A stretch of 64,000 nucleotides of DNA from the NCBI GenBank assembly GCA_031280795.1, contig JAITGF010000014.1:43235-107234 (forward strand), in the 5' to 3' direction. A program made the translations under genes and the position numbers. This document shows, one piece after another, positions 63,807 to 64,000 of this stretch. Every line of letters begins with the position of its first letter. Position 1 is the stretch's first letter. The notes below the pieces were generated by a model. The model had not been told where the DNA came from and did no database searches. It worked only from the letters and a program-made list of their open reading frames with translations. The stretch is from Candidatus Ancillula prorhinotermitis (GTDB taxonomy: Bacteria; Actinomycetota; Actinomycetes; Actinomycetales; Bifidobacteriaceae).

Positions 63807-64000
63807 CAGCCGCGTAGCGTAGCAGGTCAGGAACTTGTTTTCCGAGTAGGCGGAGCGATGCAGGGGCTACACCTGTAGATTTACACGTGTTTTCAAAATA
63901 AACTTTGAGGTAGTTTGGAAAATAGATTTATGCTACAATTTGCGTAGCCAAATTTTAGTTCCTATAAATAAATCTATTGACAACCTAGCGAATTTTCGAT

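Larger units (their letters stand above)
63572..64000. other. Gene-free palindrome array upstream of malQ
   Basis: 429 bp without a credible gene. It holds the malQ promoter, two related hairpins (63585-63643, 63697-63749), a nested hairpin between them, the shared module at 63763-63806, further inverted repeats (ACTCGGA 63786-63792 with TCCGAGT 63841-63847), and an AT-rich dyad at the end (AATAGATTTAT near 63921 with ATAAATCTATT near 63969). TTGACA near the last bases could be the -35 of a gene beyond the window. Confidence 0.8.

Overview
The window looks like a compact, low- to mid-GC (mid-40s percent by eye) actinobacterial chromosome. The gene families are actinobacterial: a long FtsK, a WXG100 pair, actinobacterial GlgC, GlnA and RpoZ, DUF349, DUF6350, a soluble MgtE_N/CBS protein next to DUF1003, and DUF4244/TadE-type pilins. 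An NrdG activase suggests an anaerobic or facultative life. The overall gene set (ppc, tal, malQ, ilvBN, tripeptidyl-aminopeptidase-like hydrolase) resembles Bifidobacteriaceae/Actinomycetaceae. Scrambled operons and unusually short intergenic spaces would fit a host-associated, somewhat reduced genome. The species cannot be named from the sequence alone.

Layout. 1-11.6 kb, mostly minus: ftsK (3' part missing), a WXG100-like pair, gyrA, nusB, efp, nrdG, atpB, ileS. 11.6-14.5 kb plus: FKBP isomerase, DUF349 protein, an unrecognised protein. 14.4-17 kb minus: ilvE, glnA. 17.1-22.5 kb plus: glgC, a small anchored protein, a DAG-kinase-like protein, topA. 22.7-34 kb minus: sugar symporter, metINQ, pyrE, peptidase, ppc, pyrG. 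34.0-34.6 kb: gene-free cluster of palindromes. 34.6-47 kb minus: ppx, DUF1003, MgtE_N/CBS, purH, DUF6350, greA, FKBP, tal, ilvN, ilvB, rpe, rpoZ. 47.2-49 kb plus: uvrC. 49-55 kb minus: pepP, GNAT, dnaB, SRP RNA, membrane protein, tRNA-Met(CAT), rpsD, Tad pilins. 55.2-56.9 kb plus: murJ. 56.9-63.6 kb minus: ruvC, holA, pepN, malQ. 63.6-64 kb: second gene-free cluster of palindromes.

Expression signals are very regular. Almost every transcription unit starts with TGnTATAAT, usually with no recognisable -35. In ten cases the start codon lies 6-9 nt after this -10, so the mRNA should be leaderless; this corrects the starts of atpB, glgC and murJ. Three coupled genes (metN, ruvC and the unknown gene at 13.4 kb) have no ATG/GTG/TTG at their proper N-terminus. 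In each, the downstream frame begins in a four-base stop/start overlap reading ATAA or GTAG instead of the usual NTGA.

The most novel non-coding structures are a 323-bp foldback element at 34217-34539, which sits in the loop of one of two copies of a 44-bp hairpin repeat, and the related palindrome array at 63580-63880. The two loci share a conserved module. A pair of near-identical 28-bp palindromes exactly 42 bp apart upstream of metQ looks like a regulatory site.
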